A stretch of DNA of 64,000 nt from an uncultured Lachnospiraceae bacterium (GTDB lineage Bacteria > Bacillota > Clostridia > Lachnospirales > Lachnospiraceae): positions 1-64,000 of the forward strand of contig CACXAT010000012.1 of assembly GCA_902765725.1 (NCBI GenBank), given 5' to 3'. This document shows, piece after piece, positions 42,779-51,123 of this stretch. A program made the position numbers and the translations under genes. The notes below the pieces were generated by a model. That model had not been told where the DNA came from, did no database searches, and saw nothing but the letters and a program-made list of their open reading frames with translations. Numbering within the stretch: position 1 is the first letter of the stretch; every line of letters begins with the position of its first letter.

Positions 42779-44077
42779 ATGAAGACAGTCGGAATCATCG
42801 CAGAATACAATCCGTTCCACAACGGACACCTCTACCAGATGCTCGAGGCGCGAAAACGCGCGGAGGCTGACTATGTGGTGGTCGTCATGAGCGGAGACTT
42901 TGTGCAGAGAGGTGATCCCGCGCTGCTGGATAAATGGGTCCGGGCACGTATGGCCCTGGACGCCGGCGCGGACCTGGTCCTGGAGCTGCCGGTGCGCTCG
43001 GCCTGCGCAAGCGCCGAGTATTTCGCCCAGACAGGCGTATCCATGCTCTCTTCGCTTGGAGCCGTCGACGCGATCTCATTTGGATATGAATCCATCGCTT
43101 TGCAGGGCGGAGTCGATCTGGGATCGCTCATACAGACAGACCTTCGCCCCCTTCAGGAGGCTGCCGCCTTCTTCAGCCGTGAGGAGACAAAGGAATACAG
43201 AGAACAGCTCAAAAAGCGCCTGGGCAGCGGCCTGACCTATGCGAAGGCCCGCATGGATGCCTACCTGAATATGTCGGGAAATGAAGTTCCGGCAGAGCTT
43301 CTCAGTTCCCCCAACAACATCCTGGCCATTGAATATCTCAAGGCGCTGATCCGGCTGAACTCTTCCATGGAAGTAATCCCGGTCCCAAGGACCGGGGCAG
43401 GTTATCATGATATGAAGCTTCCGGGGCACTCTGCGGCAGAGCATCCGGCTTCAGCCTCCGCAGATGATCCGGCATCGGCTCTGGCTTCGACTTCGGCAGT
43501 TCTTCCGGCTTCGGCTTCTGCGATCCGCGCAGCCATCGCCCGCCAGGAGGACGTCTCCGCCCACATGCCAGGCACAGCCCTCCGCCTGATGACGGAGGAG
43601 ATCCGGGCCCGGCGCGCCCTCGTCCCATCCGATCTCGATCTGCCGCTCCATGACGCGCTGCTTCGCAATGCAGACCATCTTGAGGAGTATCTGGATGTAA
43701 GTCCTGATCTTGCCAACCGCATCCGGGCGCAGCTTGGCGAATACACCGGTTTTGAATCCTTTGCGGCCCGGCTCAAGACCCGCCAGGTGACGCTGACCCG
43801 GATCAAACGCTCTCTGATGCACATCCTTCTGGATCTGCGGCAGGGGGATGGGGAGGCGCAGTACGCCCGCGTCCTGGGTTTCAGGAGATCCGCAGGAGAG
43901 CTCCTCCACCAGATCTCAGAGCGCTCTTCCATCCCGCTGATCACCAAGCTCCCCCAGGATCCCCCTCAGGCGCTCAGGGAGGACCTGTTCGCGGCCCGTC
44001 TGTGGGAGATGGTCGTCTGCCACAAGACAGGGCAGCCGGTCCGCAACGAATACCAGAGGCAGATCGTTATAGTGTAA
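42779..44077 (+). CDS. tmcAL: tRNA(Met) cytidine acetate ligase TmcAL (YlbM-like nucleotidyltransferase)
   Basis: 432 residues. The start MKTVGIIAEYNPFHNGHLYQ carries the nucleotidyltransferase HxGH-type motif; VVVMSGDFVQRGDPALLDKW and LELPVRSACASAEYFA follow, typical of TmcAL. The family activates acetate with ATP to acetylate the wobble cytidine of elongator tRNA-Met. Around residues 220-250 there is a Ser/Ala/Pro-rich low-complexity stretch that most homologues would not need. It lies divergently next to pta-ackA, the acetate-producing genes, which may be coincidental. The gene ends two bases before the convergent cupin gene. Confidence 0.92.
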   Translation: MKTVGIIAEYNPFHNGHLYQMLEARKRAEADYVVVVMSGDFVQRGDPALLDKWVRARMALDAGADLVLELPVRSACASAEYFAQTGVSMLSSLGAVDAISFGYESIALQGGVDLGSLIQTDLRPLQEAAAFFSREETKEYREQLKKRLGSGLTYAKARMDAYLNMSGNEVPAELLSSPNNILAIEYLKALIRLNSSMEVIPVPRTGAGYHDMKLPGHSAAEHPASASADDPASALASTSAVLPASASAIRAAIARQEDVSAHMPGTALRLMTEEIRARRALVPSDLDLPLHDALLRNADHLEEYLDVSPDLANRIRAQLGEYTGFESFAARLKTRQVTLTRIKRSLMHILLDLRQGDGEAQYARVLGFRRSAGELLHQISERSSIPLITKLPQDPPQALREDLFAARLWEMVVCHKTGQPVRNEYQRQIVIV

Positions 44078-44079
44078 CG

Positions 44080-44496
44080 TCAGCCCAGATACACTTTCTT
44101 CGGACTGTCATAGGTGTAGAAGACAGATTCCACCTCCAGGTTCTCTGTGATCTTCACGCTGGCCTCCGGGGTCAGCGCCAGTGTCTGGTGCCAGATCCCC
44201 TTCGCCAGTACCACCGGCTTGTCCAGTATGAAGGCATGGCAGTCCTCGGGCGTGTCATGCTCCGCCACCAGCAGGACCGTGATCCCGCTCAGCGGTTCGA
44301 AGGATTCCTTCGATGTCGGATGGCATTCGATCTTCGTGATCTCCTTGTTGGAATAGCGGAACACGGCCACCCGCCACGGCTGCTCCTGCTCCGTGTCCAC
44401 GATATAGAAGTTGCTCGTATCGCCCGGGAGAAACTCCAGGACCGTCCCAAACGGCCTGAACGCATTCACGGTTACACTCTCCAGCTGTACGCCCAT
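44080..44496 (-). CDS. ureidoglycolate-lyase-like cupin protein
   Basis: About 138 residues. The pattern VNAFRPFGTVLEF at the start and YIVDTEQEQPWRVAVFRYSNKEITKIECHPTSKESFEPL, then DKPVVLAKGIWHQTLALTP, resembles the ureidoglycolate lyase (AllA) cupin family. Of two ATGs (44502, 44496) the second has a better-placed GAGGAGG. No other allantoin genes are near, so an AllA role is doubtful; it may act on a sugar acid or be a metabolite-binding cupin serving the DUF5107 gene 33-40 bases upstream. Function not assigned. Confidence 0.7.
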   Translation of the reverse strand: MGVQLESVTVNAFRPFGTVLEFLPGDTSNFYIVDTEQEQPWRVAVFRYSNKEITKIECHPTSKESFEPLSGITVLLVAEHDTPEDCHAFILDKPVVLAKGIWHQTLALTPEASVKITENLEVESVFYTYDSPKKVYLG

Positions 44497-44535
44497 TTCC
44501 ATTGCCTCCTCTCTTACCGGTTTTTCACATCCTGA

Positions 44536-47500
44536 TCAGAACAGATCCTCTTCGATCATCCTGTCATACAGGATCGCGTTCTGATGGTCATACTCATACT
44601 CCAGAGCCTTCCCGAAGCACTCACGTGCCTGTTTCCGCTCTCCCGCTCCCAGATGGGACAGTCCCATCAGGTACCAGCAGTGGGCCGTATTCTTCCTGGT
44701 AAGGTCCGTCTCGAAGATCAGGAAGTCGGGCATGGATACTGCGAAGTAATCATGCTCCACCACGTCCTTCACATGCCTCTCGCCATAGTCCATCAGCTTA
44801 TTGAAGCAGGCGCAGGCTTCCCTGGTCTTTCCAAGCTTCTGCTTAGCCAGGCCCTTGAACAGGATCATGTCCGCAGGCTGGTCGTAGTAGTACAGAACGC
44901 CTGCCGGCTCATCTTCTCCAAGCTCTGCGTGCTCATAGGCGCTCTTTGCCGCCTCGCACTCTCCCAGAGCCTCGAGCGCCCTGCCGAGCCAGTACCATAC
45001 ATGGTTGTCCTTGGTGCCTTCCAGCCGGCCCTCGCCAAGATTTTCCGGGTAAATGAGCGCCTTTTCCAGAAGCTCCCTTGCGTGGGCGGCGTCTCCTGCC
45101 TTGAGGCTGCGGATCGCCATCTGGATCAGACTGGTCTTGTACTGAGCAGGAACCTTGCCCTCTCCGCCTTCCCAGGGGCGGAAGGAATGGCTCATGATGG
45201 CATCGTAAACCTCGGCGTACTTTCCTGCCGTGTTCTTCAGCGTCAGCTCCTCTACCAGGAGATCGTCTCTCTTGAGCGGAAGCTCCTCATGCCTGCCAAA
45301 GCCCTCCAGTCTCTGTTCCACCGGAACATCCATCTTCTTGTAGAGCTGATCCAGCTCCAGGAAGACTCTCGCATCGCTCTCGTCCAGGGAGAAGGCCTTC
45401 TCCATCTCTCTGACAGCGTCCTGAGCCCTGTTCATTTTGTTGAAATATACAAGCGCCAGGTTGCGGTGCACCGTCGGGAAGCTGTCGTCCTCCCTCGCGG
45501 AGTCCTCCCACAGCTTCATGGCTCTCTCGTACTGAAGCTTGTCATAGAGCAGGCAGCCCAGATAGTAGGAAGCCTTCGCGCAGGGAAGATCATGCTCTCT
45601 GAGCGTGCGGATCGCATCCTCGAGCACGAGGATATCCTCCAGCTTGTTCGGGAAGCAGTACAGCGAGTCGTCGCTCTCCGCTCTCCTGTAGGCATCAAGA
45701 GTTTCTTCACTTCCCCCTGCCGCATAGCCGCGGTAGTAATCCGCCAGCGGATGCGTGCCTGTAAACAGATCCAGGATCCCGCCGGCCTCCTCAGACAGTC
45801 CCGCTTCCAGGAAGTCTCTTGCCGCCGCCAGATAATTGCCGCTGAAGCCGCGCATCAGCTCCTGCATCTGCTCCAGTCTGGCAGCATCCTTCGTGATCTC
45901 AACCTCTACGAAGCGCGATACATAGTCAAAGGGATCTACCTCAAGGCTGGACGCGATCCACTCCAGCGCCTCCTGCTCCCTTCCGAGCTTTCTGAGCGCG
46001 GAGGCCTTGAGTCCTCTTGCCTTGATGTTGTGTGCATTTTTCACCAGGCTCTTGTCTGCAAAGTCCAGAGCCGCCTCCCACTGGCCTCTTCTCATGGCGA
46101 TCGCCGCAAGATAGTAGAAGCCCATCTCCTGCATCTCATTGCTCCAGCAGGCCTTGTAGAAGCGGTCATAGGCTTCCTCCTCCCGGCCCAGATACAGAAG
46201 GCACAGTCCGAGGTTATACATGGCCTCGCTGTTGTAGGGGTTGGGCGTCATCATGGTGGCGCGCCTGATGGATGCCTCGAAATAAGGCACCGCCGCCTCG
46301 AAGTTCCCGCGCCTCATCAGGAGCAGGCCGTAGGCATTGTTCACACGCATGTCGCCCGAATCGCGCTTGAGCGCTTCCAGATAATAGGGATCCGGAAGGA
46401 AGGTGGCATGGCGGTACTGCTCGATATGCTCTGCCGTCAGAAGGAGTTCTTCATTGGTCAGGATCTCCTCGGGCTTCTTCGCCTTCTCGGCCGGTTTTGC
46501 CATCTCCGGGATCCCCTGTTCCACAGGCTGGTACTCCACCAGCACCTTCTCAGCGTCCCGCACTATGACACGCAGCTGTGTATCCTTCTGCGCATCTGTC
46601 GCAAACGTCTCTTCGAAAATGTTCACCGGAGACAGCTGTGTCTGCCGGGAGAATGCCAGGCAGCCATCCACATACAGTTCCACCGTGGCCGCTTCATGAG
46701 GAGCGGTCGCGTATGCGATCACATGGGCTCTGCCGCCCTCTTCCAGTTCCAGGTTCACAGCCGCGTCGATGGTCGCGTTCTTCACCTGCCCCACCTTCTT
46801 GTAGGGCATGAAGTACTGCGTAAATGTCTTCTCCTCAAAGGGTTTGAGCCAGGAGAAGTCGGGCTGGTTATCGGTAAAGACACCGCACATCAGCTCGATG
46901 TACGGGCCGTCCTCATCGGTCAGATTGCGGTCCCAGGCCTTGCCGAAGTCGCCGCAGCCCCAGGTCCACTGCTTCTTGCCCGGCGATACGTGATGGTCCG
47001 CGACATGGAGCAGGCCTGCCTCCACGCCATAGTCATAGCCGCCTACGAAGTCATAGGACGACTTCTCGGCCATGTAGCTGGTGGGAACAGGAATATTCTT
47101 ATACCTGGAGATGTCCACGCCTTCACTGTAGTCGTGCTTGTAGTAGACGCCTCTCGCGATCGGGAACCGGGATACATCCCTCTTGCCATGATCCATGACG
47201 AAATGAACATCCGTCGGGAAGACCGACTGGGTGTTGTCATTGACCGGGACGGCCGGGTTTGCCCACCACAGGAAGGTCTGGGGGAGATTCGTCCGGTTGT
47301 AGAGCTGCCCGCGGATCTCGATGTAGGCCTTGTCCGGATACAGGGTAAAGGACGTGATCCCCTTGGTCCCGTACATCTGGTCGATGTCATTGCACAGGAG
47401 GGTCTTGCTTCCATCTGCATGTTCACTGATCACATGGTCCACGGGCATATAGGTCGTGGGACGGTGATGCTGCGGCCAGTTGAATTCAATGCCGCCCGAG

Positions 47501-47832
47501 ATCCACGGTCCCGCCAGTCCTACAAGTGCCGGCTTGATCACACGGTTGTAGTATACAAAGTCATAGTTATTGGTCTTATCCAGAGCGCGCTGGATGCGGC
47601 CGCCCAGTTCTGGAAGGATCATGACCTTGAGATAGTCATTTTCCAGCCAGACAGCGTGCCATATTTTGTCCGTCCTGGTGAAGCTGATCTCCTCAGTTGT
47701 CGGATACGGATACAGTTTTCCGCTGGATCCCTGATAGACCCGTTTCTCAAGGAACATCGGATTCCTGTCGGCCTTTCCCGCTTCGTAAGTCGGGATCACA
47801 ACATCCTCTTCCCAGATTCTCACTTCACTCAT
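44536..47832 (-). CDS. DUF5107 protein with mutarotase-like N-terminus and TPR repeats
   Basis: About 1098 residues from the ATG at 47832 (MSEVRIWEEDVV), preferred over 47844 because TGGAG lies at proper distance. Residues about 50-330 show the galactose-mutarotase-like DUF5107 core (LKVMILPELGGRIQRALDK, GIEFNWPQHHRP). The remainder is a series of TPR-like helices (NPYNSEAMYNLGLCLLYLGR, ASYYLGCLLYDKLQYERAMKLWED, HCWYLMGLSHLGAGERKQARE). No signal peptide. The family often occurs with glycoside utilisation genes, but its catalytic activity is not known. Divergent from an AraC regulator. Confidence 0.85.
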   Translation of the reverse strand: MSEVRIWEEDVVIPTYEAGKADRNPMFLEKRVYQGSSGKLYPYPTTEEISFTRTDKIWHAVWLENDYLKVMILPELGGRIQRALDKTNNYDFVYYNRVIKPALVGLAGPWISGGIEFNWPQHHRPTTYMPVDHVISEHADGSKTLLCNDIDQMYGTKGITSFTLYPDKAYIEIRGQLYNRTNLPQTFLWWANPAVPVNDNTQSVFPTDVHFVMDHGKRDVSRFPIARGVYYKHDYSEGVDISRYKNIPVPTSYMAEKSSYDFVGGYDYGVEAGLLHVADHHVSPGKKQWTWGCGDFGKAWDRNLTDEDGPYIELMCGVFTDNQPDFSWLKPFEEKTFTQYFMPYKKVGQVKNATIDAAVNLELEEGGRAHVIAYATAPHEAATVELYVDGCLAFSRQTQLSPVNIFEETFATDAQKDTQLRVIVRDAEKVLVEYQPVEQGIPEMAKPAEKAKKPEEILTNEELLLTAEHIEQYRHATFLPDPYYLEALKRDSGDMRVNNAYGLLLMRRGNFEAAVPYFEASIRRATMMTPNPYNSEAMYNLGLCLLYLGREEEAYDRFYKACWSNEMQEMGFYYLAAIAMRRGQWEAALDFADKSLVKNAHNIKARGLKASALRKLGREQEALEWIASSLEVDPFDYVSRFVEVEITKDAARLEQMQELMRGFSGNYLAAARDFLEAGLSEEAGGILDLFTGTHPLADYYRGYAAGGSEETLDAYRRAESDDSLYCFPNKLEDILVLEDAIRTLREHDLPCAKASYYLGCLLYDKLQYERAMKLWEDSAREDDSFPTVHRNLALVYFNKMNRAQDAVREMEKAFSLDESDARVFLELDQLYKKMDVPVEQRLEGFGRHEELPLKRDDLLVEELTLKNTAGKYAEVYDAIMSHSFRPWEGGEGKVPAQYKTSLIQMAIRSLKAGDAAHARELLEKALIYPENLGEGRLEGTKDNHVWYWLGRALEALGECEAAKSAYEHAELGEDEPAGVLYYYDQPADMILFKGLAKQKLGKTREACACFNKLMDYGERHVKDVVEHDYFAVSMPDFLIFETDLTRKNTAHCWYLMGLSHLGAGERKQARECFGKALEYEYDHQNAILYDRMIEEDLF

Positions 47833-47854
47833 AGTCTTCTCCATCCATATGCAT

Positions 47855-47883
47855 ATGACATACTCTGTGTTACCTGTTATAAT
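47855..47883 (+). promoter_or_regulatory. sigma-A-type promoter for the AraC regulator
   Basis: ATGACA (47855-47860), a 17-base spacer and a perfect TATAAT (47878-47883), in the 139-base divergent gap with the DUF5107 gene. Confidence 0.65.
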
Positions 47884-47896
47884 CAGTCTTGTTATA
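47875..47896. promoter_or_regulatory. possible regulator half-sites: direct repeat of TGTTATA
   Basis: TGTTATA occurs at 47875-47881 and again at 47890-47896, 15 bases apart, overlapping the -10 of the regulator gene within the divergent region. Direct repeats are the usual form of AraC-family operators. Short and A/T-rich, so chance is possible. Confidence 0.3.
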
Positions 47897-47971
47897 CTGA
47901 ATACTCTTTATATACATGCAGCCGGTATCTTCTACTGTGCTGCCGTTGTGTTCTCTGTAAAGGAGGTAACC

Positions 47972-48835
47972 ATGCACTCATCCGAGAGACACGTTACTCC
48001 CGATTCGGATTATTACGTCTACGAGCCGAGCACCCTCGCCCGGGACGTTTATCTCTATCCGCTCTCGTCCGGACATTTCCGCTACACGGGCGGCTACCGG
48101 AACGCAAGACGCAGTTTTGATTCTTTTGAATTGTTCTATATCGAAGAAGGTTCCGTGGAACTGCGGAATCATTCCAGGACCCTCACTGCCACTGCCGGGC
48201 AGCTCGTACTTCTTGACTGCTACAGCCCCCACAGCTATTACAGCAAAGACGGCTGGGCCTGTTACTGGCTTCATTTTGACGGACAGGTGGCAAGGGCCTT
48301 CTACCGCAGGATCATGGAAGCCTATGACAGCTTCCTGTTTGACCTGGATCAGTACAGCCCGGCTTTTCTGCACCTCATGAACATCTATGAGTGCTTCAGG
48401 CTCTCCCGTCCGATCGACGAGGCGGGGATCTCGTCCCAGATCACGTCCATTCTGAACTCGATCCTGCGCCGTGCACCACAAATCACCAAGGATATTCCTG
48501 CAACGGAGGCCGTGGCATCTGCCGTTGCCTACATAGGCGAACGATTCCGCTACCCTATCTCACTGCACGAGCTCGCGGAGCATGCTGCCATAAGCCCGTT
48601 TTATTTCACTCGTGTATTCCGTCAGGAGACAGGATATACACCGCATCAGTATATTGTCAATACACGCATCGCAAACGCAAAGTTTCTTCTGCGTACCACC
48701 GAGGATTCGGTCAAGGATATCGCGATCCGGACCGGCTGGAATTCGGAGAGCACGTTCTGCACGGCCTTCCGGAAGAGCGCAGGTGTAACGCCTACCGTAT
48801 ACCGCCAGAGCAGGCTGTATTCCGATGATTCGTGA
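47972..48835 (+). CDS. AraC family transcriptional regulator
   Basis: 287 residues. The N-terminal cupin sensor domain (FELFYIEEGSVELRNHSRTLTATAGQLVLLDCYSPHSYY) and the C-terminal double helix-turn-helix (ISLHELAEHAAISPFYFTRVFRQE and VKDIAIRTGWNSESTFCTAFRK) are clear. The start at 47972 has a strong AAAGGAGG. It faces away from the DUF5107 gene and towards the AraFGH-like transporter genes, so it probably controls one or both in response to a sugar. An intrinsic terminator follows. Confidence 0.93.
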   Translation: MHSSERHVTPDSDYYVYEPSTLARDVYLYPLSSGHFRYTGGYRNARRSFDSFELFYIEEGSVELRNHSRTLTATAGQLVLLDCYSPHSYYSKDGWACYWLHFDGQVARAFYRRIMEAYDSFLFDLDQYSPAFLHLMNIYECFRLSRPIDEAGISSQITSILNSILRRAPQITKDIPATEAVASAVAYIGERFRYPISLHELAEHAAISPFYFTRVFRQETGYTPHQYIVNTRIANAKFLLRTTEDSVKDIAIRTGWNSESTFCTAFRKSAGVTPTVYRQSRLYSDDS

Positions 48836-48861
48836 TGCGGATCTGCACATTTCAGACAGAC

Positions 48862-48908
48862 AGAGACTGCCGCCAAGAGAGAAACCCTTGAAACGGCAGT
48901 CTCTTTTC
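48862..48908 (+). terminator. terminator of the AraC regulator gene
   Basis: AGAGACTGCCG pairs perfectly with CGGCAGTCTCT across a 21-base loop and is followed by TTTTC. It lies between convergent genes and may also slow read-through from the other side. Confidence 0.75.
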
Positions 48909-48996
48909 ATACAACACAGTTATACTGTTTTATCCGTCAGGGCTGTCGCCCTGTTTTGTCAGAATACAGATTCTCCTGTGCGGACGCTCAAGCGGA

Positions 48997-50022
48997 TCAC
49001 TCTGCCGGCTCTGCATCCTTGCCCATGACTTCCTTATAGTTCTCCGGAGTCACGATCGTTGCCGGAACTGCAGTCTCCATGGTCGGCTCTTCGCCTGCGA
49101 GGATCTGCTCCAGAACGATGACGGTGCCTTCGCCAACCTGCAGGGAGGAGAAGTATGCAGCTGCCTTCATGCAGGTGCCTTCTGCGCCTTTGTTGTTCCA
49201 CTCATCTTTAGCCATGTATCCGCCAAGTCCGACGACGCATGCATTTGCGTCCAGTCCTGCGTCTTCCAGAGCACGGCATGCACCGATCGTTCCTTCTTCG
49301 TTTGCACCGGTTACAAGCCAGGTTGTGATCTGGGGATTCGCGGTGAAGATAGCTGCGGATGCGGTGTTGCCCTTCTCAGTGGTTCCATCATAGTCAGCCT
49401 TGAAAATTCTGTCTTCCGGGAAATCCGGGCACAGCTCATGCCACTTGTCCAGTTCGCCTTCTGCACGCGGTACGCAGCTGGAAACAGTATCCATGGTCAT
49501 GATCAGGAGACCGGTGTCTTCCTTCTCAAGCAGTCCGTTGTCGATCGCATAGTTTGCGATCCACTCGCCGTTTGCAGCACCGATATTGTATGCATCGATA
49601 CCTACCCACGGAGCGATCTTCTCGCCGTCAACTTCCAGAGCATCGTCGCCTGCAACAACCGGAATTCCGGCTTCCTTACATTTGTCAACGGTTGCCTGTG
49701 ACAGGGTCTGGTCCGGGATACAGGTGACAATACCTGCTGCATTGTTGGCGATCGCATTGTCGATATCTTTCAGGTACTCTTCCGGGCTCATCTTAGCGTC
49801 AACATAGATGAACTCTCCGCCGTCAGCCTCGACCTTAGCCTTAGCAGCGTCGCCTTCGTCGATGAACCAGGTCTGGTCACCGGCTTTGTAGATGCCGTAT
49901 ACGGTGCCGCCTGCGAAGTCGTAGGAGACTTCATTCTCGGTCTCTCCGGCGAATGCAGTCATGCTCATCGCCATCAGGGATGCCATTGCCAGTGCCATTA
50001 CCTTCATTGCTGTTTTCTTCAT
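48997..50022 (-). CDS. sugar ABC transporter substrate-binding protein (AraF-like)
   Basis: 341 residues from the ATG at 50022, with AAGGAGG upstream and a Sec signal peptide (MKKTAMKVMALAMASLMAMS, cut near AFAGE; no lipobox Cys). The type-I periplasmic-binding fold shows GIVTCIPDQTLSQATVDKCKEAGIPVVAGDD and TTWLVTGANEEGTIGACRALEDAG. Several stretches parallel E. coli AraF (hinge PEDRIFKADYDG, end PATIVTPENYKEVM), so L-arabinose or a similar pentose is a reasonable guess. Last gene of the ATPase-permease-SBP operon; an unanchored signal-peptide form is odd for a Gram-positive. Confidence 0.85.
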   Translation of the reverse strand: MKKTAMKVMALAMASLMAMSMTAFAGETENEVSYDFAGGTVYGIYKAGDQTWFIDEGDAAKAKVEADGGEFIYVDAKMSPEEYLKDIDNAIANNAAGIVTCIPDQTLSQATVDKCKEAGIPVVAGDDALEVDGEKIAPWVGIDAYNIGAANGEWIANYAIDNGLLEKEDTGLLIMTMDTVSSCVPRAEGELDKWHELCPDFPEDRIFKADYDGTTEKGNTASAAIFTANPQITTWLVTGANEEGTIGACRALEDAGLDANACVVGLGGYMAKDEWNNKGAEGTCMKAAAYFSSLQVGEGTVIVLEQILAGEEPTMETAVPATIVTPENYKEVMGKDAEPAE

Positions 50023-50132
50023 TGCTTTTTTCCTCCTTGGAAATGAATATGGGTTACCTTTCTCCACTGTGCCGGAACTGCTCCGGCACAGGTATTTCCT
50101 TAATCAGTTCAGCCTTTGAGCGGTACATACGC

Positions 50133-51119
50133 TCAGGCATTTCTCATGGATGCTTCCAGCAGTGCCTTCTGTCTTCTGGTCTCACGGATGTAGTCGGATG
50201 TGAGCGCGAACAGAAGAAGGGCGCCTCTTGCAACGTACTGCCAGAAGGAGTCGACGTTGACCATGATCAGTCCTGTATTGAAGGACTGGATCAGGATGAT
50301 CCCGAGCGCGGTACCCGCCATGGAGCCAACGCCGCCGGAGAAGGAAGTTCCGCCCAGGATAACTGCCGTGATGGCATCGAACTCAAGGTTCACATTTGCC
50401 GCAGGCTGTCCGGCATTCATGCGTGCCGCAAAGAGCATGCCGCCCATGGAAGTGAGCATCCCGATCATGATGAAGCAGGTCGTGACGATCCGTTTCGGGT
50501 TCAGGCCGGCCAGGCGGGCTGCTTCCGCGCTTCCGCCGATGGCATATACACTGCGGCCGAACCTGGTCCTTGCCAGGATGAAGCCGAAGAACAGAACACA
50601 GAGGATCATGACCCAGACCGGAACCGGAAGCCGCAGGATCCGGAAGGTTCCCAGCTTGTTGAATGCCTGATTCTTGATCGCAACCGGTTTTCCTCCGCAG
50701 ATGATGTAGGCGAATCCTCTGATGATCGTCTGGGAGACCAGGGTTGCAATGAACGCCTCGATCTTGATCTGGTTGACCATCCAGGAATTGAACAGTCCGA
50801 CCACAGCTCCCGCGCACAGCGTGATGACCATCGCTACTACGATCGGCAGGCCTTTGTTCAGCAGGATCGCACAGGTGACACCGCAGAATGCGGCCAGCGA
50901 ACCCGGAGACAGGTCGTTCTCTTTGGCAATGATCAGGTAGGTGTGTCCGATCGCAACCATTCCGACCAGGGAGGATGCGACCAGAAGATTGATCATATTC
51001 TGCATCGTCATGAAATTCTTGTTCAGTGCGGTAAACAGGGTGAACACGGCGATGATCGCAACGATCAGAACGATCTTGTCCCCTCCTATGATCGATGTGA
51101 TTTTCTTCTTCTCATTCAT
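50133..51119 (-). CDS. sugar ABC transporter permease (RbsC/AraH-like)
   Basis: 328 residues from ATG 51119 (MNEKKKITS). About eight to ten hydrophobic segments. The family motif FGRSVYAIGGSAEAARLAGLN lies near residue 205, and IKIEAFIATLVSQTIIRGFAYIICGGKPVAI resembles the same region of AraH. Pore subunit for the transporter above and below it. Starts 4 bases after the ATPase stop. Confidence 0.9.
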   Translation of the reverse strand: MNEKKKITSIIGGDKIVLIVAIIAVFTLFTALNKNFMTMQNMINLLVASSLVGMVAIGHTYLIIAKENDLSPGSLAAFCGVTCAILLNKGLPIVVAMVITLCAGAVVGLFNSWMVNQIKIEAFIATLVSQTIIRGFAYIICGGKPVAIKNQAFNKLGTFRILRLPVPVWVMILCVLFFGFILARTRFGRSVYAIGGSAEAARLAGLNPKRIVTTCFIMIGMLTSMGGMLFAARMNAGQPAANVNLEFDAITAVILGGTSFSGGVGSMAGTALGIILIQSFNTGLIMVNVDSFWQYVARGALLLFALTSDYIRETRRQKALLEASMRNA

Positions 51120-51123
51120 GTCG

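Noticed and set aside
44584..48120. 1178-codon open frame on the plus strand opposite the DUF5107 gene
   Set aside because: The minus-strand frame has a clear DUF5107 core and TPR helices; the plus frame shows only a low-complexity Leu/Arg/Gln-rich translation and runs through a promoter region.
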